Source of the DNA: Acidobacteriota bacterium
GTDB taxonomy: Bacteria > Acidobacteriota > Terriglobia > Terriglobales > SCQP01
DNA: 6,293 nucleotides
Direction: 5' to 3'
NCBI GenBank assembly: GCA_021818645.1
Contig: JAKATS010000402.1
Location: forward strand, 1-6,293
Both the position numbers and the translations under genes were made by a program. A model generated the notes under the pieces. The model did not search any database. It had not been told where the DNA came from and was given only the letters and a program-made list of their open reading frames with translations. Positions 5,944-6,293 of this stretch are shown here, piece after piece. The first letter of the stretch is position 1, and each line of letters opens with the position of its first letter.

Positions 5944-6051
5944 TTATCTTAGCTGGCTGAGGTGGAAGGCAGCATGTTTCATAAAGGCGGCGAGCAGGGC
6001 GTATATCGCTCCCCCCATAGCGGCCAGACCAGGAAACAGGTGCTCTACCAT
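5944..6051 (-). CDS. Possible 35-residue hydrophobic peptide upstream of the esterase gene
   Basis: ATG at 6051 to TAA at 5944-5946, four bases before the esterase ATG. The predicted peptide is hydrophobic in the middle (GLAAMGGAIYALLAAFM, about residues 8-24), enough for one membrane helix, and ends in a polar stretch. An AGG lies four bases upstream of the ATG, closer than ideal. The same frame stays open upstream of the ATG to the TAA at 6211-6213. It may be a leader peptide coupled to the esterase, or chance. I do not recognise a family. Confidence 0.25.
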   Translation of the reverse strand: MVEHLFPGLAAMGGAIYALLAAFMKHAAFHLSQLR

Positions 6052-6210
6052 GATGCCTGCACCGGCGCCATCGCGGCCGCAGCGGGCATTCCGTCGCGCC
6101 GGGCCATAAAAATTATGTCTTTGCCATCGTGGCCCAGGGGCTGTACCCTTCGCGGAAGGAGACTGGCAAATACGCGCAGTCCGATTCTCAAGACTTCGCC
6201 GCGGTGCGCC

Positions 6211-6293
6211 TTATTCCATGGCGCCCAGTACGTCGTCGAGCGAAACGCTCGCAAAGGTTACGGCGTAATCGGCCGTGGCATAGGGGATCAGCA
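6211..6293 (-). CDS. C-terminal end of an unidentified protein, cut by the window edge
   Basis: The minus-strand frame ending in TAA at 6211-6213 is open to the window edge and gives 26 residues, LIPYATADYAVTFAS followed by VSLDDVLGAME. Composition and third-position GC (about 73 per cent by eye) look coding, with beta-like then helical residues as at the end of a globular domain. The other minus frames here are Arg-rich or hit a stop. The family cannot be named from so little. It would be the first gene of the minus-strand series, 271 bp before the esterase ATG. Confidence 0.5.
   Translation of the reverse strand, partial: LIPYATADYAVTFASVSLDDVLGAME

Noticed and set aside
6237..6251. Hairpin CGAGCG-AAA-CGCTCG
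   Set aside because: Inside the coding end of the partial gene and not followed by a T-run; probably a coincidence of GC-rich codons.
6045..6254. 69-codon minus-strand frame
   Set aside because: No family features, overlaps the more gene-like end of the 6211-6293 frame, and has no ribosome site I can support.

Overview
All confidently recognised genes in this 6.3 kb window lie on the minus strand. In transcription order (right to left) they are: the C-terminal end of an unidentified protein (6211-6293), a possible 35-codon ORF, an exported alpha/beta-hydrolase of the esterase D family (4950-5939), a small secreted beta-rich protein (4412-4810), a 388-bp gene-free block with tandem repeats and hairpins (4024-4411), a single-pass membrane protein (3592-4023), a stand-alone CheB-type methylesterase with a zinc-knuckle-like motif (2414-3448), a heme-copper oxidase subunit III (1613-2287), the ribosomal protein S12 methylthiotransferase RimO (155-1552) and, at the left edge, a YacG-like zinc-finger gene that runs out of the window (1-127).

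The base composition is GC-rich. The receiver-less CheB with a CxxC...CxxxH module, a small-subunit aerobic oxidase component, and short secreted or membrane proteins of unknown function suit an aerobic Gram-negative soil-type bacterium, most likely an Acidobacteriota member. That assignment rests on protein style alone, because there is no rRNA or other marker here. The genes do not form one pathway. rimO and the yacG-like gene are only 27 bp apart and look co-transcribed; the others are separated by 60-390 bp and are probably independent or loosely linked units.

The observation most worth pursuing is at the left edge. The YacG-like frame keeps its first zinc-ligand pair (CPIC, codons 19-22). 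The second pair, expected as C-x3-C after the FPF motif, is replaced at both positions by in-frame TGA codons (codons 36 and 40), with the flanking residues (FPF before, Arg before and Arg-Thr after the second site) still matching the family. Two opal codons exactly on two ligand-cysteine sites suggest opal recoding (Cys or Sec), although a decayed gene or sequence error is possible. Consistent with rare TGA termination, only one of the seven better-supported stops in the window is TGA, against five TAA and one TAG, in GC-rich DNA where TGA is usually common. The sample is small.

The second notable element is the 4065-4260 block: 3.8 copies of a 44-bp unit carrying a conserved hairpin whose variation is mostly in the loop and apical pair, then four perfect copies of a hexamer, then a cluster of overlapping, mutually exclusive hairpins (4270-4374).
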